From the NCBI GenBank assembly GCA_951804985.1, contig OX638135.1:69609333-69673332 (forward strand): 64,000 nt of DNA, read 5' to 3'. Origin of the DNA: Dryomyza anilis. Taxonomy: Eukaryota; Arthropoda; Insecta; Diptera; Dryomyzidae. A model generated the notes under the pieces. It did not search any database. It had not been told where the DNA came from and saw nothing but the letters and a program-made list of their open reading frames with translations. The position numbers and the translations under genes are program-made. Positions 1-10,904 of this stretch are shown here, piece by piece (the first letter of the stretch is position 1; every line of letters begins with the position of its first letter).

Positions 1-1180
1 ATACAAATCTACCCTGCAGATAGTAGCTACGCGAGTTGCGAAGGAGCGATACAAAGAGAAGAGGAGGGAAGACAGACGTCTTTTCAGGCGTAAAAAAAGC
101 GAGACAGAAAGACGTGAGTGTGAGGAGATTGAAATGCATGGGGACAGGAATGAGGCTCGAAAATTCTTCGAGAAAATAAGACGCCTAGCCGGAGGTTCAT
201 AATTCTAAGCCTCTTCTTGTAAAGATGAGAACGGAAATCTAGTGACAGATATCTAGAGCACATTGAAGAGGGATCACTTCTCTAAACTGCTGACCGGTGA
301 TGATGACAGCAATTCCACCGATAGAGAAGTAAACCCGGCAACACCAGTAGTTGATGACGACGTTGAGAATCCGCCACCCGACCATGACGAGGCTTTGCAG
401 GATGACCCTGAGCAACACACGTTGCTCAGTGAGAATGGGAAAAGACCTCTCCAAGCCATTTCATACCGAACGATGTTTCAGATAGGGTGACTCCCTATCG
501 CGCGACTTTTTTAACTTATTGATGGAGAAAATAGATCGAGCTGCCGAACTCCGTCAAAGCGGCACTATCCTCAACAAAAGTGTCATGCTGCTCGCATATG
601 CCGACGATATTGATATCATTGGCAGGAGCACGCGAGCAGTCAGCGCAGCATTCTCCAGATTTGAGAAAGAGTCGCGTCGAATGGGTCTAGCGGTGAAGGA
701 GGACAAGACGAAGTTCCCTGTGTCAACAAGCAAAAAAGATTCCGTGCGTCTTGGACAAAAAGCTGATTTTGACACCCACAAGTTCGACATTGTGAAGGAC
801 TTCGTCTATCTGGGATCCAGCGTAAACAACAACAACGACGTCAGCCTGGAGATAAAACGGAGAATAACTCTTGCCAACAGGTGCTACTTTGGGCTCGGTA
901 GGCAATTGAGAAGCAGAGCCCTATCTCACCGTACAAAAAAAACGCTCTACAAGTCACCCATCATGCCCGTCCTACTTTATGGGCCAGAAACATGGACGAG
1001 TACTGGGAGCGTTCGAGAGAAAGATTCTCCGTAAAATCTTTGGCCCTATCTGCTTTGCTAACGAGTATCGAATCAGGATGAACCACGAGCTGTATGAGTT
1101 ATTCGACGATATTGACATAGTCAAGCGCATCAAGATCCAGCGGCTTCGCTGGCTAGGTCATGCCGGACGAATGGAACGAA
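1..1180 (+). pseudogene. RTE-type LINE ORF2 fragment (endonuclease-RT linker, RT palm and thumb)
   Basis: Non-LTR retrotransposon reverse transcriptase remnant. Positions 1-430 translate to the charged linker that precedes RT in this LINE group, with internal stops near 200 and 255. The RT fingers are then missing, and sense resumes near 470. Frame 519-1034 holds the palm motif LLAYADDIDIIGR (active-site YADD) followed by the thumb (VYLGSSVNNNNDVSLEIKRR). A frameshift near 985-1010 moves the rest (AFERKILRKIFGPICF, RLRWLGHAGRM) to the frame of 979-1180. The fragment stops abruptly where the Gypsy-A LTR begins. Two more fragments of the same or a close family lie at 24318-24890 and inside the palindrome arms; the first of those has a (TAAG)n 3' tail, as RTE-clade LINEs often do. 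Clade assignment is by eye. Confidence 0.85.
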
Positions 1181-1710
1181 AGGTATTAACAATACCTTCG
1201 TTGCAAGCTTTTCTTAAATTCTATTCTCACTATGTTCTAGTGAGTTTTCACTTTCAATTAATTTTGATGTACGTGACTTTTGAAGAAAGTCCGACTTGCA
1301 GTTTTTGGCTGACACCAATTGCGAAATATCAGAATTGTTGGCAATCGCTGCTTCACTTATTTTAACATAGACCCAAAATTATGCAATGGAAAATTGTATT
1401 GCAAGCCTCTTGAAAGAGGTGTGGTCTAAGTAAAGCTTTAGCGATTTGCCAAATTATTGCCAGCTTCTGTTAACTGTGCAAGCTAACCTGAAAGAGGTGT
1501 GTTCTATGCAAAGCTTAGCGCTTTGCCAAATTATTATCATTGTTGCCAACGTGAAGCGTTGGGACAATGCTATGAACATGTTGCTGTACAACATAAGTAC
1601 AACATGATATAAAAACATGATGCACTCAACATATGTACAGCAACATCCAAAACTGAATAAATAGTGAAGATTCATAAAGAAAAGACAAATGTGTTGGCTA
1701 ATTCACAACA
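1177..1710 (-). repeat. 3' LTR of Gypsy-A copy 1, truncated
   Basis: Matches the 5' LTR 14460-14994 and both LTRs of copy 2, including the hairpin-forming start near 1178 (AACGAAAGGTATT paired with AATACCTTCGTT) and the terminal ACAACA at 1705-1710. The outer 90-160 bp of the LTR are absent, and RTE LINE sequence joins directly at about 1178. Confidence 0.85.
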
Positions 1711-1723
1711 TTCCTCCCCCCTT
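1711..1723 (-). other. Polypurine tract of Gypsy-A copy 1
   Basis: On the minus strand AAGGGGGGAGGAA lies directly against the LTR start TGTTGTG. This is the plus-strand primer site of LTR retroelements, and it fixes the element's orientation. Confidence 0.85.
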
Positions 1724-1841
1724 ATGGAAAAAAAATTATTATTAATATTAGGATTAATGATAATTTTTTACAAAATGTCTTAAATATATTGTTGAAAATA
1801 TAGAAAGGATGTTTTCTTAGAGTTAATATTAAGATTAATAC

Positions 1842-2377
1842 TGTTACGAAAACAGGTAATTTGCCCCACAGTGCAAGCATTCAGCAATAATAAATGAGAC
1901 GCAAGACAATTCAGCGCACTAAGCATGTGTTAGAAAGAGACGGAAGATCATTCAGCGCACTGAGGCAGTGTGCGAGAAAGAGATGGAAGATCAGCGCATT
2001 AAAACACATGAGTGCGAATGAGATGCCAAAAGCATGCGACATTCACGAAACGAGTAGAAGGTTCCCGAAACAAGTCGAAGCTTGTCGAAACTGATGCATG
2101 CAGTATATAAGGCCGCGCATCTGAGGCACTGTACTTCAGTTGTGATTTAATAGTCAACTAGTGCGTCTCGTGAGTGAACATTGTAAAGATAAATTGTAGT
2201 AATTCAGCAGTTGATATAAGTGATTATTCTTTAAGTTGTTATTTAAATTAATAAAGTTAATTAATACTAGTTAAAATAATACTAGTTAAAACCAAATATA
2301 AGTGCGTTTTTATTTTGTACACAATCCAGCGATACGAACCCGTAGAACAGTTTTCCGTAGACTGAATTTTCGTAACA
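1842..2377 (+). mobile_element. Solo LTR of Gypsy-C, inserted in Gypsy-A copy 1
   Basis: A complete 536-bp LTR running TGTTACG...CGTAACA, flanked by the 4-bp duplication ATAC (1838-1841 and 2378-2381). Copy 2 of Gypsy-A lacks it (compare around 30640). It contains a TATA box (TATATAAGG, 2104-2112) and an arthropod-type initiator (TCAGT near 2136), so it is in promoter orientation on the plus strand. The same LTR family occurs at 19524-19949, 55433-55954 and 57701-58250. It is the product of LTR-LTR recombination that removed the internal region. Confidence 0.93.
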
Positions 2378-2522
2378 ATACTATAATAAAATAATATGCT
2401 TATTTTAACATGGTGATAATAAATATAATATGTTTTTTTTTTTTTTAAGTTATCTATAAAAGTATGTTTGAATAATTGAATGGGTTTCAATAATAATAAT
2501 GATAATAATATACATATATCTA

Positions 2523-2524
<2 letters not shown>

Positions 2525-2582
<58 letters not shown>
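2525..2582. repeat. (TA)n microsatellite
   Basis: Uninterrupted TA dinucleotides, followed by a T-rich tract. Confidence 0.95.
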
Positions 2583-2587
<5 letters not shown>

Positions 2588-3896
2588 TTTTTTTTTTTTT
2601 GATTTCTTCTTTTTTAATTTTTTTTCTTCTCTTTTTTTTATATATTGTTATTATATGTAACCGATTTCATATTTGTAATTGGATGATAATTATTATACAT
2701 ATATAATGTATATAGATAAACTTGTTCAATTTATTTTACTTATACGTGTTTTGCATGTGTATTGAGTGTGTGTTTTTGTTGGTATTTCAAAATGAATATA
2801 TTAATTTTATATTTGGGTTAGAGAGGTGAAAATAATTACATGAGTGATTTTTGTATGCCCTACTGTTGGACCAGATTTCTCCTCTTGCTCTTCTGTGTGT
2901 TGGGTAGTATTTGCCTTGCTCCTCTTCAATGTTTCGTTGTATGTAGTGTGTTGGATCTCTTGAGCTTCGATGGTTCTGGTGGAATATGTTAATGGTGTTA
3001 TCTCCAGTAGACGTCGTCATGTTGATACGCTGGATTATTAGTCGTTAAAGAGAGCTTTGGTCCCGTTGACTTGGTTGACTTTGTTCGAGATGAGTGTTCT
3101 TTTCTGCGATCTTGTCAAACATTTTGAAAACATCTTGCTGCTCATGTCACTTTATGTAGCTTGTAGATTTCTAAATTGTTGGTATCAGAAAATCGTTACT
3201 GCATCGCTTCTTTTATATGTGCGATAGAAGACATAATAATTTGACTTTTTATATACATTTTCAAGATCAATGTTGAATATTGTTTTCTGCATCTTGTTTC
3301 TGGCAGTTGTAGTTTTATGATTAAAATTCAATCACTGCAATCTACTTGTGCTTGGTATAACAACAAGTTTGCTCCTAGTGCATCCTTCTACGTCTTTAAA
3401 TATGCTGCCACTCTGCTTCATATCTTCGTTTTTCTTTACTTTATTTGAATCTGGTGGACCTCTGCTTTGCTTCTTCATCTTGTTGATAATACCCAAAGCT
3501 CCTTCCACATGTCACCACTGAAGTCCCAAGACCCCAACGATTATCTATGCGTATTCTGAGTATCCAGCGCTGTTGTTCATTCTAAATAACAATTTTTTGT
3601 GCACTCGGATATTTTAAATATACACGAAGATTTTACAAACAAGTAATTTAATTTTGTTTTTAAACTATTCCAAATATGTGGTGTCACACTACTGGTGTGG
3701 TATTAATTTATGTAATCTTAATATAATTTTCGTATAATATATAATTGTTCATGTAACATGGCGTGTGCTAAATGATTGATTTTAAAATACTTAAATTACT
3801 TGAAATATAGTGTGCACATTATTTGAAGTATTACTATTTAGTGTAGTACTAGCTTTTATTAACAAAGTTTAATTTTAATGTAATTATGTATTTTGT

Positions 3897-3975
3897 CCGA
3901 TGGCTAAGATCGTCGTCTTATATGCGGAGGAACGCAATGCAGTGGACTCAATCCCCCTTCAATGCGTAAAAATAA
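3897..3975 (+). repeat. tRNA-like segment within the Gypsy-A 3' region
   Basis: TGGCTAAGATCG resembles a pol III box A, and GGACTCAATCC, about 45 bp further on, resembles a box B. An A-rich stretch follows. The same segment is in copy 2 at 33234-33310, so it entered before the copies diverged. It may be an old tRNA-derived SINE. No folded functional tRNA is claimed. Confidence 0.4.
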
Positions 3976-4638
3976 AAAAAAAATCATATAATTTTTTTTT
4001 TTTTATAAACATATATGTATGTACATAGAATATATTGTACATTAAATATATTGTATATACATATATTTATTATTTTAAATCTTCTCAAAAATTGTTGAAT
4101 TAATTATATATGTGTAAATATATTTTTTTGTTTCAAATCTGATTAATTTAAGTTTTTTTTTTTTTTTAATTTATTTAATTTCCAATACAAATTTAAATTT
4201 CCAAAACAAAATAAAATGTTGGATAAAAATTAAAATAAATTAATTAATTTTTTTAAAATTTTATTTCCCCTTATTTTTTTTTCATATATTTTTTCCTTTT
4301 TTTTTTAAATTAATAGTTAATATCTGTTATTTATATATTTTTTTCTCTTATTTTTTCTCTCTATATTTTTTTCTTCTTTTCTTATTTTCTTCTTCTTTTT
4401 TTTTTCTTTTCTTATTTTCTTCCTTTTTTTTCTTCTCTTTAGTTAAAATTTTCATACCTCCTTTTTTTTTCTTTTTTTTTCTCTTTAATTAAAATTTTCT
4501 CCTTTTTTAACTTTAGTTCCCTTTTTTTTCATATATATATTTTTTATTTCTTTTTTTTTATTCTTTAAAAATTTAATTGTTAATATTATTTTTTTTTGTC
4601 TTTTTTTTTCTTTTTAATAAAAATTTGTATCCCTCTTT

Positions 4639-5352
4639 ATACCCTACACCTATGAGGTACAGGGTATATTAATTTTGTCCATACATTGTAACGCCCCTTA
4701 GGAGGCGTGTCCGGTATGGAAAAGTATATATATTCTTGATCAGCATCACTACCCGAGTCCGTTTAGCCATGTCCGTCTCTGTCCGTCTTGCTGTCCGAAT
4801 ACAGAATAACTTGAGAAATACTGATCAGAATATTTTAGCCAAAAGTAAGAACTGAATTTGAAAATGAGCCAAATCGGTCAACGGACACGCCCACCTCCCA
4901 TACAAGTCACTTTTATATAACTCTTTAGGAACTAATAACTCGAAAAGTATTCAAGATGTAGGTATAAAATTTAAAACTTATTGTTATAATTCATCTAAAA
5001 ATATGTGGTCCAAAAATGGGCGTGATCCGCCCACTTTTTTTTCATTATTTCCCGGGTTTTCATAGTGAAAATTTGATCCGTAAATTATTAAAATCAAATC
5101 TATGAATTATTAGCCTTTCAAAATTTTAAATATAGACGTTGTCCGCCCAATTATATGTTTCTGTTTTTTTTGTATTAGTTTGTTATACTTTTATATAAAT
5201 TTTTTAATTTATGGGGATATAAGACATAAATTTCTGATATGTGAATAATATTCTGAGGGTGGGGACGTTCAGCATACTTAATTAAAATCTTTAAAATTAA
5301 GGTATGCAATTAAATATCCTACATTAATATCCCCACCAAAGGTGTAGGGTAT
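4639..5352. mobile_element. 714-bp element with 13-bp terminal inverted repeats
   Basis: The perfect inverted repeat ATACCCTACACCT begins at 4639 and its complement ends at 5352. The insert is missing from Gypsy-A copy 2 (compare about 34190). Inside are motifs such as TATATATTCTTGATCAGCAT, the GTCCGT repeats near 4765-4795 and GGGCGTGATCCGCCC, which I recall as typical of a dispersed repeat in Drosophila genomes. No coding capacity is visible. No target duplication is evident, so the class is open: a non-autonomous DNA element or a hairpin-ended repeat. Confidence 0.6.
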
Positions 5353-6470
5353 TCCATAGTCGGGCCCGACCGACTATAAAAATAAGCCCCATGTGACCGA
5401 ACTTACCCATGTGACCTATCTTTCCCAACTCGTTTTTTTTAAATTTTAATTCCCCAATTTTTTTTTCTTGTTTATTGTTTTTTTTTTCATATTTTACTTT
5501 TTTTTTCATCTCTTCTTATTATATTTTTTTCTCTTTTTTTTTTTCTTTAAAATTTAAAAATTCCAAAAAAAAAATTAATATTTAATACCAATATATATAT
5601 TTTATTCATTTTATTTATTTTACTAATATGTTTCCTCTTTTATTTTTTCAATTCAATTATTAAAACTTTTTTTTTTATTTCAACTACACTAAATAATTTA
5701 ATGTATAAATCGCTTTTTTAAATTTTAAATTCTTTGCTTTTATTTATTACCTGTTTTTTTACATTTAATTTATTCAACTAAAATATTTTTTTTTTGTTCC
5801 CCTTTTTTTAATTTTAACTGTACAATATTTATATATCTCTCTTTTTTTTAATTTTAATACTAACTGATATTTTTCTTCTTCTTTAAGAAATTTAAATTAT
5901 TATAAGTAAGTTCTTCAAATTCATTTAAAATTTATTTGTTATATTCAAACTTATTCAAATTGAATTATATTAGTATACAAAAGTAACTATAATTTCTCTG
6001 CATGTAAATAAATATAAATAGAGTTGCGATTTATTTTCTAAACATGTTTAATATTTTATTATATTATTTTTGAGTACTTATATAAGTCACATTATATGAA
6101 ACTTCCTACTGGCATGACGGTAAAATTGAATTATATTTATTTGCATTGTTTATGGTATCAAAAAAAAAACTGCAAGATCTGCATTTATATGTCAGCTATT
6201 AACGCTTGCTTAGTGTATGATATACACACGTTCGTACAAATTGCATATGTGATTCAGCATGAAACACTTGGGGGAATGACCTTTTTCAAGGTTTGATAGC
6301 TTGATATAGGTCAGTAATGCAATTGTTGGTTTTGCATTATCTGTATTGAATTCGACAATTTTATGACTAACATTGATTTAAATTTGCAATTGGTTGCATG
6401 TGCTTAATTTATTTCTTTTCTCAATTGATGATTAACTAACTTTTAAATTATGAGTTCTTTTCCTAAAATA

Positions 6471-6471
6471 G

Positions 6472-6522
<51 letters not shown>
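6471..6522. repeat. (TA)n microsatellite
   Basis: Uninterrupted TA run in the Gypsy-A 3' region. Copy 2 has only a very short TA stretch here, so the run has expanded in copy 1. Confidence 0.95.
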
Positions 6523-6523
<1 letters not shown>

Positions 6524-6857
6524 ATATTTGTAGTTCTTCTTACTAAATTATTATTTTTAATATGTCCTATCTCTTTATTTTTATTACTATAATTTTTCCT
6601 TTGATTTTTACTTACTGCTTTTCTAAACTATTTATGTTTATTCCTTCCTCTAAATGACGAGTTATTTAAGGTCTTCTTTAATGATTACTCTATATCTTAT
6701 GATTAGATTTATTTTTTCTATATGTTGCAAAATATTTTCATAACGTTGCAATCTACGAGTTTAATTGTCAACGCATAGCTAATTGGTTTTATATTGTTAC
6801 TTTTATGGTTTCTAACCTAGGGAAATATTATAATATTTTAAGTTTTAACGGCATACA

Positions 6858-7990
6858 CTATTTGTGATATGCCTTTAACAAATTATTGTGAATTTTATTA
6901 TCTTTGTTTTTGATCAATATCGTCGTGGTCACTGGCCCACTTCCCTCTACGACCACGTAGGGTCCCTTCCAAATTGGAGAGAACTTATTCTTCCTAGTTT
7001 GGTTTTTCATTAAAACCATGTGGTTTGGTTTGAATTGTATAGGGTTGAGGTTCTTTTCGTATTGTTTTTTTGACACCTCCTTGGCTCTACATTGATTTTG
7101 CCTGACGATCTCGTGTGATCGCTGTATTTGGTACTTTAGTACCTTATTGTAGTCTTCTGCGTTATATAAAGGTGAACATTTACGCTTTAAATTCGTAGGC
7201 ATGTCGAAGTCAAACCCGTACAACGTACGGAATGGTGTTTGACCCGTCGACGTATGCACCGTGTTATTATGAACATGCATTGCAGAATTTAACCATTGGT
7301 CCCAGTTTGACCCATCCTCTTTAGCAAAACTACGTAAATATTCAGCTAGTGGACGATGACTTCGTTCCAATGACCCATTAGCCTGCGGATGGTAGGGTGT
7401 TATATGTAATTTTTTAATTCCTAACAATTTACATGTATCCGAAAATAGTTTGGAAACGAAGTTCGATCCATTGTACCAATATTTTGGGTATATTGTGGCG
7501 TGTAACTATTTCGTAGAAGAATGCTTTTGCTACGGTGTTGGCTTCCGCATCGGGTATAGCCACACAGCACATAAATTTAGAAAAATCGTCCTGAAACGTT
7601 AAGATGTATTTATTCCCTTAAATGGTTTCAGGCAGAATACCCACCAGGTCCATGTACACTTTGTCAAAGTGTCTGACTGGCGTATCAGTTAGAACCATTG
7701 GTATCTTCATCAGCCTTGAACTCTTGTTTACCTGACATTTTGAACAATTTTTCACATAATCCTTTATTTGCTTCTGCATACCATTCCATCGGTACTGTTG
7801 CCATATTTTTAAAAATGTTTTTACGCCACCTTGGTGACCACCTAACGATGAATCGTGAAAAGCCTTAATTACCGTCTCTATATCCCGGGGATCAGTTAGA
7901 ATTATTATATATTGTCATTTTCCTTTGTTATCAAATCGTCAGGATCGCATTCTGACTGTTTCTTATCGTCTTCCTTGTCTCTTTTCATGG
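6858..7990 (-). pseudogene. Gypsy-A integrase, copy 1 (broken)
   Basis: The C-terminal frame 7427-6858 (189 codons) carries the end of the catalytic core (ITPYHPQANGSLERSHR, with the third acidic residue of the D,D,E triad) and the integrase C-terminal region (IWKGPYVVVEGSGP). Upstream pieces include the HHCC zinc-binding segment (about 7730-7870) and the first core aspartate (MDLVG, about 7645). The core is disrupted by a TAA stop at 7618-7620 and a frameshift near 7430-7500, so the enzyme cannot be made as one chain. Both lesions are also present in copy 2 (35354-36482). Confidence 0.88.
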
Positions 7991-8059
7991 TTTTTGAACG
8001 TGTTTGTACTACAACTACTTTTTCAGTATTATTCGGTATGCGGCTAAGCACATCAGAAT

Positions 8060-9265
8060 TTAAATTACTTTTTCCCGGTTTGTAATGAATTTTGAAATCA
8101 TATTCCGATAATTTGTGTCGGAAACGCGCAAGACGTGATGTCTGATTTTTAAGTTTGCTATACCCTTTAGGGGCTGGTGATCTGTATAAATTTTAAATGG
8201 TCTTCCCAAAAGATATGCCCTGAAATTTTTTGTTGCCCATACAATTGCCAAAAATTCTTTCTCTATAGTAGAGTAGCGTCTTTCCGCATCGTTGAGAGAC
8301 TTACTGGCAAACGCGATCGGACGGTCGCTTCCAACTTCACCTTGCGAAAGAACCGTGCCAATTGCTTCGTTACTGCCGTCTGTCGTGAGCAAAAAGGGTT
8401 CGTTAAAATCCGGATACGATAGTATGGGTGGTGACACAATTGCCTCTTTAAGTTTTAAAAACGAATTCTGACAATTGTCGTTCCATATGAACTTAGCGTC
8501 CTTTTTAAGCAAACAGTTTATTGGTAATGACAGTTTCGCCATATCTCCTATAAATTTTCTGTAAAAATTAATTAAGCCTAAAAATGCTTGAACTTCCTTC
8601 CTATTTTTCGGAACTGGAATATTTTTTACACACTCTACTTTGGCTGGGTCTGGTAGGGCACCTAACTCGAAACACTTATGTCCTAAATATATAACCTCGC
8701 GTCGCAAAAACTGACATTTTTCTGTATTTAATTTCAAATTATGTTCTCTCAGCTTTTGCAAAACTGTGCATAGCATATGCTCGTGTTCTGCTAAATTAAT
8801 TCCATAAACCACTATGTCATCTAAATAAACAAAAGAGTCAATACCCTGTAAACCTGTTAGTATGTGGTTCATTATCCTTTGAAAAGTGGCAGGTGCCCCC
8901 GTTAAACCGTATGGCATTCTGTTAAATTCGAAATGACCAAGAAATGTACTGAAAGCAGTTTTTTCTTTGACACTATCTTCAACTAGAACCTGATGGTAAC
9001 CACTGGCTAAATCTAGTGTTGAAAAATACCGACTATGACCTAACTGGTCTAAAATCTCATCTATTCGTGGTATAGGAAATACCTGTTTAATGGTGACGTC
9101 ATTTAATTTTCGGAAATCTATAACCAGTCTCCATTTCTTATTGCCATTTTTATCGTCCTTTTTAGGTACCAATAATAATGGGGAATTCCAAGGCGACATG
9201 CTTGGTGAAATAATTCCATCGTCTAACATTTTTGATACATGTCGATTAATCTCATTTCTATGCAT
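8060..9265 (-). CDS. Gypsy-A reverse transcriptase and RNase H, copy 1
   Basis: An open frame of 401 codons within pol; the first methionine is simply the first after a frameshift, not a true start. RT residues about 20-240 include TLDLASGYHQ (first aspartate), FNRMPYGLTGAPATFQ and the catalytic YLDD at residues 147-150. The thumb (FLGLINFYRKFI) follows. RNase H begins near residue 290 with TTDGSNEAIG, STIEKE and TDHQPL. After residue 366 the frame shifts and the remaining residues are nonsense. Compared with copy 2, an 8-bp loss near 9275 separates this frame from the upstream protease frame. All RT catalytic residues are still present. Copy 2 has lost about 440 bp of this region. Confidence 0.9.
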   Translation of the reverse strand: MHRNEINRHVSKMLDDGIISPSMSPWNSPLLLVPKKDDKNGNKKWRLVIDFRKLNDVTIKQVFPIPRIDEILDQLGHSRYFSTLDLASGYHQVLVEDSVKEKTAFSTFLGHFEFNRMPYGLTGAPATFQRIMNHILTGLQGIDSFVYLDDIVVYGINLAEHEHMLCTVLQKLREHNLKLNTEKCQFLRREVIYLGHKCFELGALPDPAKVECVKNIPVPKNRKEVQAFLGLINFYRKFIGDMAKLSLPINCLLKKDAKFIWNDNCQNSFLKLKEAIVSPPILSYPDFNEPFLLTTDGSNEAIGTVLSQGEVGSDRPIAFASKSLNDAERRYSTIEKEFLAIVWATKNFRAYLLGRPFKIYTDHQPLKGIANLKIRHHVLRVSDTNYRNMISKFITNREKVI

Positions 9266-9315
9266 ATGAGGAAGTTTTCTGATTTATTGGTGGTTGATTC
9301 CATTGTGTGGGTATT

Positions 9316-10209
9316 TCATGTTTTAATATCGGAGTGAATGTTAATTAAATGAAAAACGTCATGATATAACAAGCAAATATTTTGCAAAGATGCAACTTCT
9401 TCTTTATTTAATGATTCATCGATCTTTACATTCCCTAATAATCTATCAATTCTATTTCTTATATTAACCAAGTTTATTGTATATATTGTAGAACTCGCCT
9501 TTGTTGTTTCTTTATATTTGTTAAAATTTGAAAATTGTGGCTTGAAATTGCTATCAATGGTCACCTCCTTATCGGTGGCATTTAAAATTGATGCATATAC
9601 TCTATTTCTTCTAACGTTTGTTAAACTATCTCCCAAATATACTCCTGGCTGAATTTCCTGTTTGTGCAACAAAACTATAGGAATTCTTGTTCTTAAGGGC
9701 AGTGATACAACCATGGCTGTTCTGGGCTGTACCCTGATTTGTTGATTAAAATTAATATTTTCTATGTCTTGCAATGATTTTAATGGAAATTTAACAAGGT
9801 GATTTTTGTCTTCATCAAAAAATGTAATTTTTTTATTTAACGCATTTATTACAGATCTGTTCCAGAGATTGTCACTCCCGACTATTCCATCTGCTGGTAC
9901 CCCTTGTTTAAGTGACACAACGTGTAGCGTTAAACTCAGGTTTTCTATGTTTGTGTGCTGAATCTTAGTGGAGCCTAAGGTTTTAACGCATCCACCAAAA
10001 GCACCACTCAGAATCTTCTGAATATTTTTATTAAAATTCGGCAAATGTGCCATCCTATTTTCTTTAATCAGGCTAGCCTCAGCTCCAGAATCCACTAAAA
10101 GAGTACGTTTTCCATTTTTTGCTGCCTCGCAAGGTACTTCAATGAACACATCACTCGTATCGGATATCTTGAAACACTCTCCATGCCGGTTAAATATTTT
10201 ACGATGCAT
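9316..10209 (-). CDS. Gypsy-A aspartic protease and protease-RT linker, copy 1
   Basis: A 297-codon frame within the pol polyprotein. The retropepsin active site is LLVDSGAEASLI (about residues 37-48), followed by the flap region and GIVGSDNLW. The rest is the long linker seen before RT in Ty3/gypsy elements, ending in the NICLLYHDVFHL segment. The frame ends in a small deletion around 9345, where copy 2 has 12 extra bases. The counterpart in copy 2 (37114-38130) continues into RT, which shows that protease and RT were originally fused. Confidence 0.85.
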   Translation of the reverse strand: MHRKIFNRHGECFKISDTSDVFIEVPCEAAKNGKRTLLVDSGAEASLIKENRMAHLPNFNKNIQKILSGAFGGCVKTLGSTKIQHTNIENLSLTLHVVSLKQGVPADGIVGSDNLWNRSVINALNKKITFFDEDKNHLVKFPLKSLQDIENINFNQQIRVQPRTAMVVSLPLRTRIPIVLLHKQEIQPGVYLGDSLTNVRRNRVYASILNATDKEVTIDSNFKPQFSNFNKYKETTKASSTIYTINLVNIRNRIDRLLGNVKIDESLNKEEVASLQNICLLYHDVFHLINIHSDIKT

Positions 10210-10437
10210 GCCTAATTGTGAAGTTAATTTTATTTATCTCGACATAAATTTACTCTTAAAATTATTAGCAATTGAAGACAATTTAATTTTACCAATCGTG
10301 AATTTAATAATAAAAAGAAATATTGAAATTGCTTCATTACAAATTATACTCGCCCCTGTACGGAATGTATCCACAGTCTTGCCAGACGTTTGATCTGCAA
10401 TTCCCAGATTTTCAGGGCTGTTAATTACGACTTTCTT

Positions 10438-10698
10438 TTAATTTGATTTACTTTTGATTTTATTATTCTTTATTTTAATATTTTTAAATTCCGATTCAAT
10501 TGATTTTACTTTCTTTACTTTATTTGCTTTCTTTATAATTTGTTTATTTTTAATTTTCTTAATTCCTTTATTCTGTTCATTATTCGTGTCAAGTTGTGTA
10601 TTATTACTATTTAGTTCATTACATGTTTTTGTTGGAATATTTCTATCTTCATTAATATGTATTTTTATTTTTTGTTCTTCATTTTCTGCGTTAATCAT
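10438..10698 (-). CDS. Lysine/asparagine-rich linker of Gypsy-A
   Basis: An 86-codon frame between gag and protease, strongly rich in K, N, I and E (for example IKKIKNKQIIKKANKVKKV), with no domain I recognise. A matching basic tract is present in copy 2 (about 38441-38740). It is probably the disordered, basic end of gag or the start of pol. The composition partly follows the A-rich sense strand. Confidence 0.5.
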   Translation of the reverse strand: MINAENEEQKIKIHINEDRNIPTKTCNELNSNNTQLDTNNEQNKGIKKIKNKQIIKKANKVKKVKSIESEFKNIKIKNNKIKSKSN

Positions 10699-10904
10699 AT
10701 TCGCTGTTTTATTTTGTTGTAGTGTCCTCTTTGGAACTTCTACAACAACTGGCCTTACTACACTATTTGCTTAAAGTCCCCAGTTTAGTGTCCTTGACTG
10801 GGCCCCTGGTAGTTTCCCTGTAGAATGGTATTATTGTTCCATGCATCATATTTGCGTTTGGCATAACAATTCATAATAACATGTCCGTCCTTTCTGCACC
10901 AAGT

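Larger units (their letters stand above)
2382..6857 (-). other. A-rich non-coding 3' region of Gypsy-A copy 1
   Basis: About 4.5 kb (3.8 kb without the 4639-5352 insertion) between the integrase end and the polypurine tract. It is T-rich on the plus strand, with long runs of T and TTTCTT-like patches at 4140-4620 and 5400-5900. I see no coherent reading frame and no envelope gene. Parts align with 30650-35350 in copy 2: 2640-2800 with 32140-32310, 3110-3350 with 32640-32980, 3890-4090 with 33225-33430, and 6120-6857 with 34670-35353. It is therefore an ancestral component of the element and not a local accident. Confidence 0.7.

Noticed and set aside
2787..3020. Possible envelope-gene remnant in the Gypsy-A 3' region
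   Set aside because: The 77-codon frame has no signal peptide, membrane segment or known motif, and the sequence is absent from copy 2.
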